From assembly GCF_026342015.1 (NCBI RefSeq), contig NZ_JAPENL010000001.1, positions 248,001-312,000 on the forward strand: a stretch of 64,000 bases of DNA. Direction: 5' to 3'. The translations under genes and the position numbers were made by a program. Numbering within the stretch: position 1 is the stretch's first letter; each line of letters starts with the position of its first letter. Shown piece after piece: positions 62,336 through 64,000 of the stretch. The notes under the pieces are model-generated. The model was not told the origin of the DNA and made no database searches. It was given only the letters and a program-made list of their open reading frames with translations. Source of the DNA: Micromonospora lupini. Its GTDB lineage: Bacteria > Actinomycetota > Actinomycetes > Mycobacteriales > Micromonosporaceae.

Positions 62336-64000
<1,665 letters not shown>

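Overview
The window looks like chromosomal DNA of a high-GC actinomycete, most likely Micromonospora or a close relative in the Micromonosporaceae (inference). The support is very high GC with GC-rich third positions, frequent GTG and TTG starts with four-base gene overlaps, secreted plant-polymer hydrolases carrying ricin-type (CBM13) or CBM2 modules, an ESX-type EccB, and a rifamycin monooxygenase preceded by a rifamycin-associated palindrome. I saw no rRNA, tRNA, CRISPR array, transposase or integrase.

Region 1 (1-12131) is a carbohydrate region. It holds a 5'-truncated secreted beta-helix hydrolase with a CBM13 module, a GH27 alpha-galactosidase with a CBM13 module, and a GH10 xylanase with a CBM2 module on the other strand. 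LacI-type operators sit on the promoters of the last two. A ribose-type sugar ABC operon (permease, binding lipoprotein, single-domain ATPase) and a fucD-gntR pair (L-fuconate dehydratase and a FadR-type regulator) follow. A shared 12-base motif lies upstream of the ABC operon and fucD, so secreted hydrolysis, uptake and deoxysugar catabolism may be linked.

Region 2 (12622-16511) is an arsenic island. arsR, acr3 and arsC overlap on the minus strand; divergent from them are an ArsN-like acetyltransferase and a flavoprotein with a cysteine-pair tail (ArsO-like).

Region 3 (16554-33422) mixes a DksA-type zinc finger, a tightly overlapping three-gene operon of unknown function (ACAD-fold flavoprotein, cytosolic PhnD-like protein, TusA-like/ferritin-like fusion), a bacterial voltage-gated channel with an unusual filter, a TetR regulator, a qorB/HxlR pair, an AraC regulator, a secreted X-Pro peptidase, a Tat-exported PHP protein, a MarR regulator divergent from an LLM-flavoprotein/hemerythrin fusion, and two overlapping XRE-type membrane proteins with different extracytoplasmic domains.

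Region 4 (33719-48000) has a 2003-residue secreted RHS protein, a secreted FG-GAP protein, an ArsR/MFS pair with an operator over the start codon, small enzymes, and an acyl-CoA dehydrogenase. Region 5 (48107-64000) has an isolated eccB, methyltransferases, a MalFG-type sugar ABC operon divergent from a sugar-catabolic trio, Nudix proteins, a DUF2267 protein with internal repeats, a serpin, a PemK-like protein, a flavodoxin-fold reductase, a phosphotransferase, and a rifampicin monooxygenase cut by the window edge.

Most of the genes are ordinary. The most promising leads are the three-gene operon at 16947-20163, the cysteine-tailed arsenic flavoprotein, the channel filter, the LLM-hemerythrin fusion and the RAE-rox unit.
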